Of a stretch of DNA of 64,000 bases, positions 47,510 to 56,658 are shown piece by piece. This stretch comes from CAIVVT01 sp963757265 (GTDB lineage Bacteria > Acidobacteriota > Terriglobia > Bryobacterales > Bryobacteraceae): positions 310,001 to 374,000 of the forward strand of contig CAVWRA010000006.1 of the NCBI GenBank assembly GCA_963757265.1. Direction: 5' to 3'. The notes beneath the pieces are model-generated. The model searched no databases. It was not told the DNA's origin and saw only the letters and a program-made list of their open reading frames with translations. Every line of letters begins with the position of its first letter. Position 1 is the first letter of the stretch. The position numbers were made by a program, and so were the translations under genes.

Positions 47510-50233
47510 TCAGCCCAGCAGAAACGTCGCCGGCGCGTTGTGCCGCAGGTTTACCGTGAACGATCCCTCGTGCAGCTCCGGCTCTTCACCCGTCACCGGC
47601 CGCCCGCGCAGGTCGCACGGCCGCACTCGCGCGACCTTCATCCCGGCGGGCAACTGCACCGCGCACGCGCCATCCCGTCCCGCCTGCTCCCACAGCCGCA
47701 GGATCAGCCCCGGCCCGTCCGGGTTGGGTCCGAAGGCCGTCACCTCGACTCCCGCCCGCGACAGCGTCAGGCCCCGGTTTTCGAGGGCCGCGGAGCCGGC
47801 TGCTCCGCTGCCGCAGCCCGCCTCGAGACGCACCCTGGCCTCGCGCGCCGGCGTGATCAGGCTGGCCGCGGGCTCGTACTTGTCGAAGCTCCAGATGCGC
47901 ACCCGCGACGACCACGAGCCGCTGGACCACTGCTGAAAATTCGTGCCAAACAGGTTGTTGAACAGGTTCACGAAAACGATCGGCTTCGCCGGCACGAAGT
48001 CCTTGGTATAGCGATACCCGCCGGTGTGTTCCAGGCTGACCACCGGCGAATCCAGCGGGCACAGCCCCACGCCCGCGCCGGCCGGGTCGAAAATCGCCAT
48101 GCCGTTGGTCAATTTGTACATCTCGTGGTTGGCCCCGCGCACCACGTCCGCGGCGATGTCCACGATGCCCCCCAGACGTCCCAGCCGGAATGACGGATTG
48201 GCGATCTGGAACGGCAGCGCCAGCCACCCGGCCTCGGGCCACGTCTCCAGCGGTTTGTCCGCCGCCGACCACGTCAGCTCGACGTACGGAAGATTCGAAT
48301 ATAGTGTGACGCCCAGCGTGACGGCGTAGCCCAGCTCAGCCGGCTGCGCCTTCATCACGGCCGAAACCGAAGCCGGCCCGCCGGGACGGAATTCGAGGCT
48401 CATGTCCCGCGCAGCCGCGATCTCATGCTGCGCCGGCGGCAAATTCGCGCGTGCCATATCGAGCAGCTGCCAGCCCTGTTCGATGTGCCGGACGTAGGCC
48501 TTCGCATAGGCGTCGATGTCGGCCTGGTTATAACGCTCGCGGAAATGCTGGCCAAAGCCGTAGGCGCCGCTGCCGTCAACCAGCTCGCGGCCGCTCTCCA
48601 CGTCGACAATCGATGCCACCGCACCGCGCGCCGGGTCGAGCTTCACGCGGAAAAACGCGTTGCTGAGCACGCGCTCGTCCTCATGCATCGCCAGGTCCGT
48701 CGGCTCGCTGTAGGCTACGGACGCGGGCCCATACGTCCGGTAGCCCATCGCCGGAATCCCGCGCGCCACCAGCCGCAGCGTTGCGCCGTCTTTTTCGGCG
48801 GGGACGCTCTCGCCACTCGACGCGTCCTTCAGCGCGGATGGCAGTGCCGGCGCTCCGGCCTGGGCCGGCGCCTCGACCACGCCGCCCCGCTGCCACGGCA
48901 GCGGATTGTAGACCACCATGCGCCAGAGGTCGGCCTTCACCGCCTGCGCCAGCGACGCCGTGTCCGCGGCCAGCGCGGGCGCGACGATCTCCTCGGCCCG
49001 CCGGTTGTAGGCCGCGTGTTCACCGTAGGACTCGACCGCCAGCGAGTATCTGCCCTCCGCGTACGCCTTGCGGAATTCGTCGCCATAGATGCGCGGGCCG
49101 TGGTTGCTGACGCGCGGATCCTGGCCGAAAGGGCCAATCCCGTATTTCTTGAAATCGAGGCCCCACGTGTGCTCGCCGTACAGCAGGCTCTGTTCATACG
49201 CGCTGGCCAGGTCGGCCTGCGCCGCCGCGGGGACGCCCCAGCCCGCCATCTGCGTCGTCAGCGACTCCAGCGCTCCGATGCGCGGGCGCGTGTTTTCGCC
49301 GCGCTTGGTGTCCTGCGGCATCGCCATCAGCCCGTGGACCCACGAATCGGGCATGTCGCCGCGCACGACCGCCAGCCTGGCGGACAATTCGGGATGCGCC
49401 GCTGTCAGCGCATCGGAGAAATCGGAGAGCCGCCCGAAGCGCAGCTTCACGCCCGGCAGCTTCACCGCTGCCTGCTCACGCAGCCGCTGCACGTCTTCCG
49501 GATTGGGCGGGCCCTGGTTGTCGCCGGTGTGAATCAGCGCCAGCCACACCTTGAACGGCCAGCCCGCCGGCGGTTCCAGCGAGGAGCCGTAATCCTGCGA
49601 ATAGAAGGTCAGCGTCCGCGAGCCGTCCGGCCCCTCCCACCAGAACAGCATCGGCACGTCCGGTCCCGTCGAGCCGCCATTGCAGCCCAGATGCAAAAAC
49701 TCAACACCGGCGTAGCGCAGCATCGTCGGCAGCAGCCACGCATGGCTCGGCACGTCGGTCATTTTGGCATCGCGCGGCAGTTCCTTGCCGTTCTCGCGCG
49801 CCAGCCGCGAGGAAAACTCCATGCCGCGCACGAGTGTTTCGATGTCCAGGAACTCCGTCTCGGTCGTGAACGGCAGCGCATGCGTCACGAAATACCCTTC
49901 GCGGTACGCCTCCAGCACGCGCTTGCGGCGACCGGGGTCCTGCCCTGGCCAGAGAATTTGGGCCATCGGCCAGCCCGGGATCGTCCACACGAACCGCTGC
50001 TCGCGTGGCAGCTCGCGCGTGCGATCCACAATCGCCAGCGCCTTGTCGATCATCCGCGTGCGGTAGTACTCCACCACGTTGCGGGTCAGGTCGGTGTAGC
50101 CGATGTCGAAATGCGTCTTGTAAACGACGATGATCTCTTCGAGTTTCGGGGACTCGGGCGTCCGAGCCGCCGCGGAGCCGGCCGCGGCTGCCGCGAGGAC
50201 TTCCAGGAGAGACCGGCGGGTGAGAGTTCGCAT
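47510..50233 (-). CDS. Tat-exported GH38-like protein (DUF5054 type)
   Basis: A 907-residue protein with a leader of Tat type (MRTLTRRSLLEVLAAAAAGS). The N-terminal domain starts EEIIVVYKTHFDIGYTDLTR, where the H-x-D pair resembles the zinc site of GH38 alpha-mannosidases, and contains WTIPGWPMAQIL and LGCNGGSTGPDVPMLFWWEG. The C-terminal half is beta-sandwich (GAYGFGQHFRERYN, VELTWSAADKPLETWP), as in mannosidases. It fits the DUF5054 group of GH38-like enzymes. Likely acts on an alpha-mannoside or similar glycan; not proven. Confidence 0.75.
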   Translation of the reverse strand: MRTLTRRSLLEVLAAAAAGSAAARTPESPKLEEIIVVYKTHFDIGYTDLTRNVVEYYRTRMIDKALAIVDRTRELPREQRFVWTIPGWPMAQILWPGQDPGRRKRVLEAYREGYFVTHALPFTTETEFLDIETLVRGMEFSSRLARENGKELPRDAKMTDVPSHAWLLPTMLRYAGVEFLHLGCNGGSTGPDVPMLFWWEGPDGSRTLTFYSQDYGSSLEPPAGWPFKVWLALIHTGDNQGPPNPEDVQRLREQAAVKLPGVKLRFGRLSDFSDALTAAHPELSARLAVVRGDMPDSWVHGLMAMPQDTKRGENTRPRIGALESLTTQMAGWGVPAAAQADLASAYEQSLLYGEHTWGLDFKKYGIGPFGQDPRVSNHGPRIYGDEFRKAYAEGRYSLAVESYGEHAAYNRRAEEIVAPALAADTASLAQAVKADLWRMVVYNPLPWQRGGVVEAPAQAGAPALPSALKDASSGESVPAEKDGATLRLVARGIPAMGYRTYGPASVAYSEPTDLAMHEDERVLSNAFFRVKLDPARGAVASIVDVESGRELVDGSGAYGFGQHFRERYNQADIDAYAKAYVRHIEQGWQLLDMARANLPPAQHEIAAARDMSLEFRPGGPASVSAVMKAQPAELGYAVTLGVTLYSNLPYVELTWSAADKPLETWPEAGWLALPFQIANPSFRLGRLGGIVDIAADVVRGANHEMYKLTNGMAIFDPAGAGVGLCPLDSPVVSLEHTGGYRYTKDFVPAKPIVFVNLFNNLFGTNFQQWSSGSWSSRVRIWSFDKYEPAASLITPAREARVRLEAGCGSGAAGSAALENRGLTLSRAGVEVTAFGPNPDGPGLILRLWEQAGRDGACAVQLPAGMKVARVRPCDLRGRPVTGEEPELHEGSFTVNLRHNAPATFLLG

Positions 50234-50441
50234 CGGCTGCCATTATATTGGGATCCGGAGAGCGTGAATACCCTCCCGCGCCGCCGCAAAACGCTTGAAT
50301 TCCCTCGACCGGAAGGCGGTCCAGAACGCCGCTCCCGCCCCGCCGGGTCGCGCCGGCGCCTTGAGACGCGGCCACACCGCTGATAAGCTGTAACATTGGG
50401 TTGAGCGGGGTTCCCGACCCTGCCGACACTTGAGGTGTGCC

Positions 50442-51179
50442 ATGTCCGGACATTCTAAATGGGCGACCATTAAGCACAAGAAGGGCGCACTGGACGCCAA
50501 ACGCGGCAAGGTTTTCACCCGGCTGATCAAGGAAATCGTGATCGCGGCGCGTTCCGGCGGCAGCCCCGAATCCAACTCCCGCCTGCGCACGGCCATCACC
50601 GCCGCCAAGGCCAGCTCGATGCCCGCCGAAAACATCAAGCGCGCCATCATGCGCGGCACCGGCGAAATTGAAGGCGGGCAGATCGACGAAGTTACCTTCG
50701 AGGGCTACGGGCCAGGCGGCGCCGCCGTGCTGGTCAACTGCGCCACCGACAACCGCAACCGTACCGTCAGCGAACTGCGCCACGCCTTCTCCAAGAACGG
50801 CGGTAATCTCGGCGAGCCGGGCAGCGTCGCCTGGATGTTCGAGCGCAAGAGCCAGATCGTCATCGAGAAGGACAAAGCGACCGAGGACCAATTGATGGAA
50901 ATCGCCCTCGACGCCGGTGCCGACGACGTCCGCGACCTGGGCGATAGCTGGGAGGTGATCTCCGCGCCGGAGTCGCTCCATACTGTCGTCGAGGCCATCC
51001 ACAAGGCCCAGATCCCGACCGTCTCCGCCGAGCTGGCGATGATCCCCAAGAATCTGATGACCGTCGAATCCAGGCACGTCGCCGGCATGTTGCGCATGCT
51101 CGATGCGCTCGAGGATCACGACGACGTGCAGAACGTCTACTCGAACTTCGACTACGACGAGGAAGCGGCCGGCGTCTGA
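50442..51179 (+). CDS. yebC: YebC/PmpR family protein
   Basis: A 245-residue protein; ATG 50442 gives the canonical MSGHSKWATIKHKKGALDAK start. RGKVFTRLIKEIVIAA, MPAENIKRAIMRGTGE, YGPGGAAVLVNCATDNRNRT and GSVAWMFERK are family motifs, and the C-terminus ends NVYSNFDYDEE. YebC proteins bind DNA and have been linked to transcription control and, more recently, to relief of ribosome stalling. Next to ruvC, the common bacterial order. Confidence 0.95.
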   Translation: MSGHSKWATIKHKKGALDAKRGKVFTRLIKEIVIAARSGGSPESNSRLRTAITAAKASSMPAENIKRAIMRGTGEIEGGQIDEVTFEGYGPGGAAVLVNCATDNRNRTVSELRHAFSKNGGNLGEPGSVAWMFERKSQIVIEKDKATEDQLMEIALDAGADDVRDLGDSWEVISAPESLHTVVEAIHKAQIPTVSAELAMIPKNLMTVESRHVAGMLRMLDALEDHDDVQNVYSNFDYDEEAAGV

Positions 51180-51226
51180 GGCCGGCCCTGCGCTGAGTGC
51201 GGGAATCCGGGCGAAATGATTCCGCT

Positions 51227-51712
51227 GTGAGGATCCTGGGCATCGATTGTGGCAGCCGCTTCACCGGCTATGGCGTCATTGAAACCGGGTCGCCGCGGCA
51301 TCGTCTGGTGGAAGCAGGGGTGGTCAGAACGGACGTTCGGAACCCATATCCCGAGCGGCTGCTGGCCATCGCCAATGCGCTGCGCGAGGTCGTGCGCCAG
51401 TGCGCTCCCGACGAAGCGGCCGTGGAAGAGACTTTTCAATCGGTCAATGCCCCCAGCGCCATCAAGCTGACCCAGGTGCGCGGCGCCGTTCTGCTGGTGC
51501 TGGCCGAGGCCGGATTGAAAGTCGGGGAATACCCCCCGGCGCGCGTGAAGCTGGCCGTCACGGGGAATGGAAGAGCCGGCAAGGAGCAGGTGCAGTGGAT
51601 GGTCCGCAGTCTCTTGAACCTAGCCCAGCCGGTGGCCTCGTTCGATGCCTCCGATGCCCTGGCCGTGGCTCTGTGCCATGCCGCCGTGCGCGCCACGGAG
51701 GTGCTGCGATGA
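51227..51712 (+). CDS. ruvC: Holliday junction resolvase RuvC
   Basis: Start taken at GTG 51227 (VRILGIDCGSRFTGYGVIE), giving 161 residues; a GTG 30 bp upstream is possible. The acidic catalytic residues are Asp in GIDCGS, Glu in AAVEETFQSVNAPSA and Asp in FDASDALAVALCH. It cuts four-way junctions together with RuvAB, which are not adjacent. Its stop overlaps the next gene's start (ATGA), so the downstream secreted protein is translationally coupled. Confidence 0.95.
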   Translation: MRILGIDCGSRFTGYGVIETGSPRHRLVEAGVVRTDVRNPYPERLLAIANALREVVRQCAPDEAAVEETFQSVNAPSAIKLTQVRGAVLLVLAEAGLKVGEYPPARVKLAVTGNGRAGKEQVQWMVRSLLNLAQPVASFDASDALAVALCHAAVRATEVLR

Positions 51713-52362
51713 ATGCGCCGCGGCCTTCGCGTCTGGCTCTGTGGACCGCCCTGTTGCTCGCCTCGCCGGCCCTGCTTGCCGCCGGCGAGCCGCGCCTGGT
51801 GCTCTCCAAGCGCTTCCCCGGCAGCCGTCCCGAATTCGTCGAGCTGCGCATCATGCGTGACGGCCAGGTGGAATACCGTGAAGTCCCCGACGAAGAGCCC
51901 CTGCGCGTCCGTCTCACCGCTGCCGAAACGCAGGCCGTCTTCGACCTCGCCGGGAAGCTCGACCACTTCCGCCGGCCGCTCGAATCCGGCCTCAAGGTGG
52001 CGCGCATGGGCGAGAAGCTCTTCCGCTGGGAGGACGGCGACCAGCAGTCCGAGACGCGCTTCAATTTCACCCTGGATCCCGACGGCCAGGCGCTGCAGGA
52101 CTGGTACGAGCGCATCGTGGAATCCGAGCAGCTTGTCATCGACCTCGCCCGCACCGTGAAATACGACCACTTGGGCGTGAACCAGACGCTGCTCGAGCTC
52201 GAGGCCGCCTACGACAATAAACGCCTGGTCGCGCTGGACCAGTACCTGCCGCTGCTCGACCGCATCGCCAAGAACGAAACCTACATGCACATGGCGCGCG
52301 AACGCGCCGCCAGGCTCGCGGACACGTTTCGCGCGCCCCAGGCGCCCAAGGCCGCTCCATGA
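51709..52362 (+). CDS. Secreted protein of unknown function
   Basis: A 217-residue protein whose ATG overlaps the ruvC stop. The signal peptide spans about residues 1-25 (RLALWTALLLASPALLAAG). The mature part is acidic/basic and helical toward the end; segments such as VELRIMRDGQVEYREVPDEE and FDLAGKLDHFRRPLESGLKV recur in no family I know. It overlaps the thioredoxin-like gene by ATGA as well, so ruvC, this gene and the next form a tight operon. Confidence 0.65.
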   Translation: MNAPRPSRLALWTALLLASPALLAAGEPRLVLSKRFPGSRPEFVELRIMRDGQVEYREVPDEEPLRVRLTAAETQAVFDLAGKLDHFRRPLESGLKVARMGEKLFRWEDGDQQSETRFNFTLDPDGQALQDWYERIVESEQLVIDLARTVKYDHLGVNQTLLELEAAYDNKRLVALDQYLPLLDRIAKNETYMHMARERAARLADTFRAPQAPKAAP

Positions 52363-54011
52363 CGCCGCGGCTGCACCTCGTGCTCTGCGCCGCGCTGGCG
52401 CTTGCGCCTGCCGTGGCGCAGGTTGCCCCGCCGGCCCAGCCCGCCCCCGCCAGGGAGGGCCCGGACGCGAACCAGCCCGCGGCCGACGCGCGACTGGAAC
52501 AGGAGCTCAGCGATTCCGGCGGCAGCCCGGCCGATATCACCGCCGTCCTCGAAAAGCATCTCCAGGTGCACCCCGATTGTCCCAAGCAGAAGGAGATCAT
52601 CCGCCTGCTGGCTCAACTGGCCGTGGAGTCAAAAGATAAGCGCCGCGAGCTCAAATACGGTCCCCAGGCGATCGAGAGCGGCAGCCGCGATCTGCGTCTG
52701 CTCACATTCGTCACCCGCGAGCTGCTCAATCTGGACGACGCGCAGAGCAGGGAGCGGGCCCTCAAGTTCTCCTCGCTGCTCGTCCCCGGGCTCCGCGAGG
52801 AGCTGAAGAAACAGCTCGCCTCGAAAGTCTATGCGCCCGGCCAGGGCCGGCGTCTGGACGAGACCGAGTTCACCCTGAAGGAGGCCTTGGTCTACCAGTC
52901 CCGGGCACTGGACCGGCTGGGCCGCGGCGAGGAAGCGCTGCCGCCGGCGGTCGAGGCCTGGGAGCTCCAGCCCTCGCTCGACGCCGCGCTCGAACGCTCC
53001 CTCATGTTGGAGCACCTGGGCCGCTATTCCGACGCCCTCGATGCCGCCGCCGAGGCCTTCGTCGTCGAGGATGAACGCGCCGACCGCGGTGAGCGCCAGC
53101 GCGCCCGCGAGCGTATGGCCGAGCTGGCCGCCAAGGCCAAGATCGACGACCCCTCCTCTCGCGTCCTGCCCGCCTGGGATCGCGTGCTCCCCCTGCTTGA
53201 GGCCCGCCGCCTGCGCCTGCGCAACTTCGACCCCAACAGCGCGGCTTCCTCTCCGCTCGATTTCACGCTCACCCGGCTCGATGGCAGCCAGCTCGCCCTG
53301 AACACCCTCAAGGGCAAGGTGCTGGTGCTCGATTTCTGGGCCACCTGGTGCGGTCCGTGCCGCGGCCAGCACCCGCTCTACGAGCAGATCAGGGAGCGTT
53401 TCAAGGACAACCCCAACGTCATCTTCCTGGACATCGCCACCGACGAGGACCGCTCTCTGGTCAAGCCCTTCCTGGAGCGTCAGAAATGGTCCCAGGAGGT
53501 TCTCTTCGACGATGGGCTGGGCGGCTATTTCCGCGTCAACTCGATTCCCACCACCATCGTGCTCAGCCGGCGCGGCGAGGTGCACAGTCGCATGCGCGGC
53601 TACGACCCCGAGCGTTTCGTCGACCAGCTTGCGGAACGCATCCAGGCCGCGCTCGAGGCAGAATTGAACCATGCTGTTCCGGCGCGTCGTGTGGATCGTT
53701 CTCGACAGCCTGGGCATCGGCCCGATGCCCGACTGGGAGACCTTCGGCGACCCCGAGCCCGGAGACACCCTGGGCCACCTCGCCGTCCTGCGCCCGCTGA
53801 AACTGCCGGTTTTGGCCTCGCTGGGCCTGGCCAATATCCGCTCCTTCGAGCGTTTCCCGGGCGTGGCGCGGCCCCTGGGGTGCTTTGGCCGCTCGGCCCT
53901 GGCGTCGCCCGGAAAAGACACCACCACCGGCCATTGGGAGATGGCGGGCATCCTTCTGGAGCGTCCCTTCCCGCTCTATCCGCGCGGCTTCCCGGCCGAC
54001 CTGATGGCTGA
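52359..54011 (+). CDS. Secreted TlpA-like thioredoxin with helical N-terminal region; 3' end overruns deoB
   Basis: A protein with signal peptide (1-20, LHLVLCAALALAPAVA), a long helical TPR-like region (about 40-290), and a C-terminal TlpA/ResA domain (about 295-435): LALNTLKGKVLVLDFWATWC followed by GPCRG, giving the WCGPC redox motif, and VNSIPTTIVLSRRGE. After LEAELNHA (about residue 438) the frame does not stop but runs 341 bp into deoB as an Arg/Pro/Gly-rich tail. In the +1 frame a TGA lies at 53665-53667, four bases before the deoB ATG, where a natural end would be expected. A one-base insertion (GAATGA to GAATTGA) would explain this. Confidence 0.75.
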   Translation: MTPRLHLVLCAALALAPAVAQVAPPAQPAPAREGPDANQPAADARLEQELSDSGGSPADITAVLEKHLQVHPDCPKQKEIIRLLAQLAVESKDKRRELKYGPQAIESGSRDLRLLTFVTRELLNLDDAQSRERALKFSSLLVPGLREELKKQLASKVYAPGQGRRLDETEFTLKEALVYQSRALDRLGRGEEALPPAVEAWELQPSLDAALERSLMLEHLGRYSDALDAAAEAFVVEDERADRGERQRARERMAELAAKAKIDDPSSRVLPAWDRVLPLLEARRLRLRNFDPNSAASSPLDFTLTRLDGSQLALNTLKGKVLVLDFWATWCGPCRGQHPLYEQIRERFKDNPNVIFLDIATDEDRSLVKPFLERQKWSQEVLFDDGLGGYFRVNSIPTTIVLSRRGEVHSRMRGYDPERFVDQLAERIQAALEAELNHAVPARRVDRSRQPGHRPDARLGDLRRPRARRHPGPPRRPAPAETAGFGLAGPGQYPLLRAFPGRGAAPGVLWPLGPGVARKRHHHRPLGDGGHPSGASLPALSARLPGRPDG

Positions 54012-54843
54012 GTTCGAGCGTCTGATCGGCCGCGGCACACTCGGCAACAGGGCCGCCTCGGGTACGGCCATTATCGACCAGTTGGGCGCCGAACACATCG
54101 CCACCGGCAAGCCCATCGTCTATACCTCCGCCGACAGCGTCTTTCAGATCGCGGCGCATGAAGACGTGATCCCGCTCGCCGACCTCTACCGTTACTGCGA
54201 AATCGCGCGCGGCCTGCTGCGCGGCGAGCACGAGGTCGGGCGCGTCATCGCGCGGCCGTTCATCGGGGAGCCGGGCCACTTCCAGCGCACGGCCAATCGC
54301 CACGATTACGCCGTCCCGCCCCCGGAGGGCATGCTGCTCGACCGGCTGGCCGGGGCCGGCGTCCGCGTGTGGAGCGTGGGCAAGATCGCCGATATCTTCC
54401 TCGGCCGCGGCATCGAAAAGGCCTTCCACACTATCTCCAACGCCGACGGCATGGCCCGGACTCTCGAGGCCATGCGCGGTCTCGACTGCGGCCTGATCTG
54501 GGTCAACCTCGTCGATTTCGACATGCTCTACGGCCATCGCAACGATGCCGCCGGCTATGCCGCCGCGCTCGAGGCCGTCGACGCCTGGCTGCCGCGTCTG
54601 CTGGGCGCCCTCGGCGCCGGCGACCTGGTCATTTTCACCGCCGATCACGGTTGCGACCCGACCGTCCGCGGCACCGACCACACCCGCGAATACATCCCCG
54701 TGCTGTGCTACGGCCGCGCCGCCCGCTCGGGTGTCGACCTGTGGACTCGCCTCAGCCTGGCCGACATGGGCGCCACCATCGCCGAGAACTTCGACCTGCC
54801 TCCCGGACCGGGGTCCAGTTTCCTCAGCCTGATCGGCCACTAG
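53671..54843 (+). CDS. deoB: Phosphopentomutase
   Basis: A 390-residue alkaline-phosphatase-superfamily enzyme of normal length. Metal-site segments are VWIVLDSLGIGPMPD, the phospho-acceptor Thr in GKDTTTGHWEMAGI, VDFDMLYGHRND, and TADHGCDPTVRGTDHTREYI. It interconverts (deoxy)ribose-1- and -5-phosphate and so feeds DeoC. Fused head to tail with the ruvC operon, which is unusual for a nucleoside-salvage gene. Confidence 0.95.
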   Translation: MLFRRVVWIVLDSLGIGPMPDWETFGDPEPGDTLGHLAVLRPLKLPVLASLGLANIRSFERFPGVARPLGCFGRSALASPGKDTTTGHWEMAGILLERPFPLYPRGFPADLMAEFERLIGRGTLGNRAASGTAIIDQLGAEHIATGKPIVYTSADSVFQIAAHEDVIPLADLYRYCEIARGLLRGEHEVGRVIARPFIGEPGHFQRTANRHDYAVPPPEGMLLDRLAGAGVRVWSVGKIADIFLGRGIEKAFHTISNADGMARTLEAMRGLDCGLIWVNLVDFDMLYGHRNDAAGYAAALEAVDAWLPRLLGALGAGDLVIFTADHGCDPTVRGTDHTREYIPVLCYGRAARSGVDLWTRLSLADMGATIAENFDLPPGPGSSFLSLIGH

Positions 54844-54906
54844 CCCAGATGCTTCCGCTGGACGTTTGACACGCGGCCGGCAGCCGGTGACGGGCATTCG
54901 CCGGAA

Positions 54907-55330
54907 TCATCACTTCTCATCATGATTGGAACAACCGGAAGCGTAGTCGATGGCGTGCGAAAAACATTTTTGCGGAACAAAGCCAATCTCGAACAACCCC
55001 TTTCCCATCTTGAGGATACACCCCATGTCAAGTACGAAAATGAGGCGAAAACAGCGGCCGGAGTGAGCGATTCGACAGAACTCGACAGTAGTGTCGAAAA
55101 GTGTCGAGAAGTGTCGAATTCTGTCGGGTGGGTGGAGGCTCCTCCCCGAGCGGTCGGGGTAGTTCCTATTGCATTTATTTGCAATGGGATAGCCGGAGGA
55201 TCCGGGAGCCGCCAAGGGGCGCGCAGAGGGCCCCTCAGGCGAAAACCGGAGTGTCGTGTCGAAATGTCGGATGCGAGGCGGCGGCGGCGGGCCGCGCGAG
55301 TGATGAAAAGTGATGAATTGTGATGAATCG
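54907..55330. repeat. Intergenic element with 10-bp tandem repeats
   Basis: AT-richer non-coding DNA between deoB and the MetE-like gene. GTGTCGAAAA, GTGTCGAGAA and GTGTCGAATT follow one another exactly every 10 bp (55091-55120), preceded by inverted copies TTCGACAGAA and CTCGACAGTA. TGATGAAAAG, TGATGAATTG and TGATGAATCG do the same at 55301-55330, and the inverse TCATCACTTCTCATCA lies at the other end (54908-54923). The inverted ends suggest a mobile or structured element of about 420 bp. No convincing gene. Confidence 0.6.
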
Positions 55331-55407
55331 CCGCGGCGAGACGCCGGCCAGCCCCACACGAAATTCCGTTTCCGACGGGCCGGCTTTGGAAGTACAATGT
55401 ACGAACC

Positions 55408-56613
55408 ATGTTTACCGCCACCGACGGCCTGATTCTCCCCAGCACCACCACCGGCTCCTTTCCCCGCCCGCGCTGGTTTGACGTCTGCATGTGGGGGCGT
55501 CCGCTGGACACCTGCATGCTCGACGTCCGCTTCCGCGAGAAGCTGCAGGACGCCTTCGCCGTCGTGATCAGCGATCAGGAGCGCGCCGGCCTCGACATTC
55601 TGACGCATGGCGATCTGCACGTTGACGAGGATCTCGCCGGCCGGGCGTGGCATCATTATCCGCTCCAGCGCTGGGCCGGATTCGAGGGCGACTATCTGCA
55701 GTCCGAGGAGACGACCCCGCCCTGGCTGCACTATCCGTCCGGGACGCTGCTGAACGAGATTTACACCGGCTGGCGCTGGCCGCACGTCGTCGGCAAAATC
55801 GAGCACCGGCCGCTGGATTATCCGAAATTGTGGCGGCTGGCCCAGGCCCGCACGCCCAAACCGGTCCGCTTCGGCACCTGCTGCTCGCAGGTCATGGCGC
55901 TGTTCCTGGACATCCACACGCCGCACTACAAGGACAAGCGCCAGGTGATCTGGGACATGGCCGAAGCGATGAACAAGGAACTGCTGGCCCTGCGCGAGGC
56001 CGGCTGTCGCTGCATCCAGATCGAGGAACCCACGTTCCACTTCATGGCCAACACCTACGGCAAGGATCATGACGAGGTGAAGTTCATGATCGAGGCCTTC
56101 AACCGCGAGGTCCAGGGCCTCGATGACGTCGAGTTGTGGATCCACACCTGTTGGGGCAACCCCAACATGCAGCGCGTGATGGAGAACACCAGCTACGCCA
56201 ACTCGATCGAGATCTACCTGGAACGTTGCCGCGGCGACGTCTGGACGCTGGAGATGAAGGATCGGAACCAGGCCGATCTGGAGCTCTTCGCGCCGTTCCG
56301 GAACAACTCGAAGAAGAAGATCTGCATCGGCGCCGTGAGCCATCGCACCTTGCAGGCCGATCGGCCCGAGGAGGTCGCCGCCGAAATCCGCAAGGCCCTG
56401 AAGTTCATCCCGCCGGAGCGCCTGATCGTCTCCAGCGACTGCGGCTTCGGCCGCCAGGGCTGCAATCGCGAGATCGCGTTTTACAAAGCCAGCGCCATCG
56501 CCCAGGGCGCCAACATCGTGCGCCGTGAGTTGGGCCTGCCTGTCTCTCGCGTCCCCGCGGCCGATCCTGCGCTGCAGATCGATACGGTCCCCGGCCGCAA
56601 AGGACCGCAGTGA
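55408..56613 (+). CDS. Cobalamin-independent methionine synthase, C-terminal-domain type (MetE-like)
   Basis: A 401-residue UROD/MetE-fold protein: ILPSTTTGSFPRPRWF at the start, IQIEEPTFHFMAN, the zinc ligands His and Cys in WIHTCWGNPNM, and Cys in IVSSDCGFGRQG, the arrangement of the MetE catalytic domain. It lacks the N-terminal half of full-length MetE (about 750). Such core enzymes transfer methyl groups to thiols and may need another methyl donor. With metX/metW in the window it could complete methionine synthesis, but a catabolic methyltransferase is an alternative. Confidence 0.85.
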   Translation: MFTATDGLILPSTTTGSFPRPRWFDVCMWGRPLDTCMLDVRFREKLQDAFAVVISDQERAGLDILTHGDLHVDEDLAGRAWHHYPLQRWAGFEGDYLQSEETTPPWLHYPSGTLLNEIYTGWRWPHVVGKIEHRPLDYPKLWRLAQARTPKPVRFGTCCSQVMALFLDIHTPHYKDKRQVIWDMAEAMNKELLALREAGCRCIQIEEPTFHFMANTYGKDHDEVKFMIEAFNREVQGLDDVELWIHTCWGNPNMQRVMENTSYANSIEIYLERCRGDVWTLEMKDRNQADLELFAPFRNNSKKKICIGAVSHRTLQADRPEEVAAEIRKALKFIPPERLIVSSDCGFGRQGCNREIAFYKASAIAQGANIVRRELGLPVSRVPAADPALQIDTVPGRKGPQ

Positions 56614-56658
56614 GGCTATGACCCCGCCGGGCGGTGAGCCCCACTCCGGCGGCGCCTG

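Noticed and set aside
54922..55323. A 133-codon open frame in the decamer-repeat element
   Set aside because: It covers the tandem repeats, shows no domain and no ribosome site; most likely non-coding repeat DNA.
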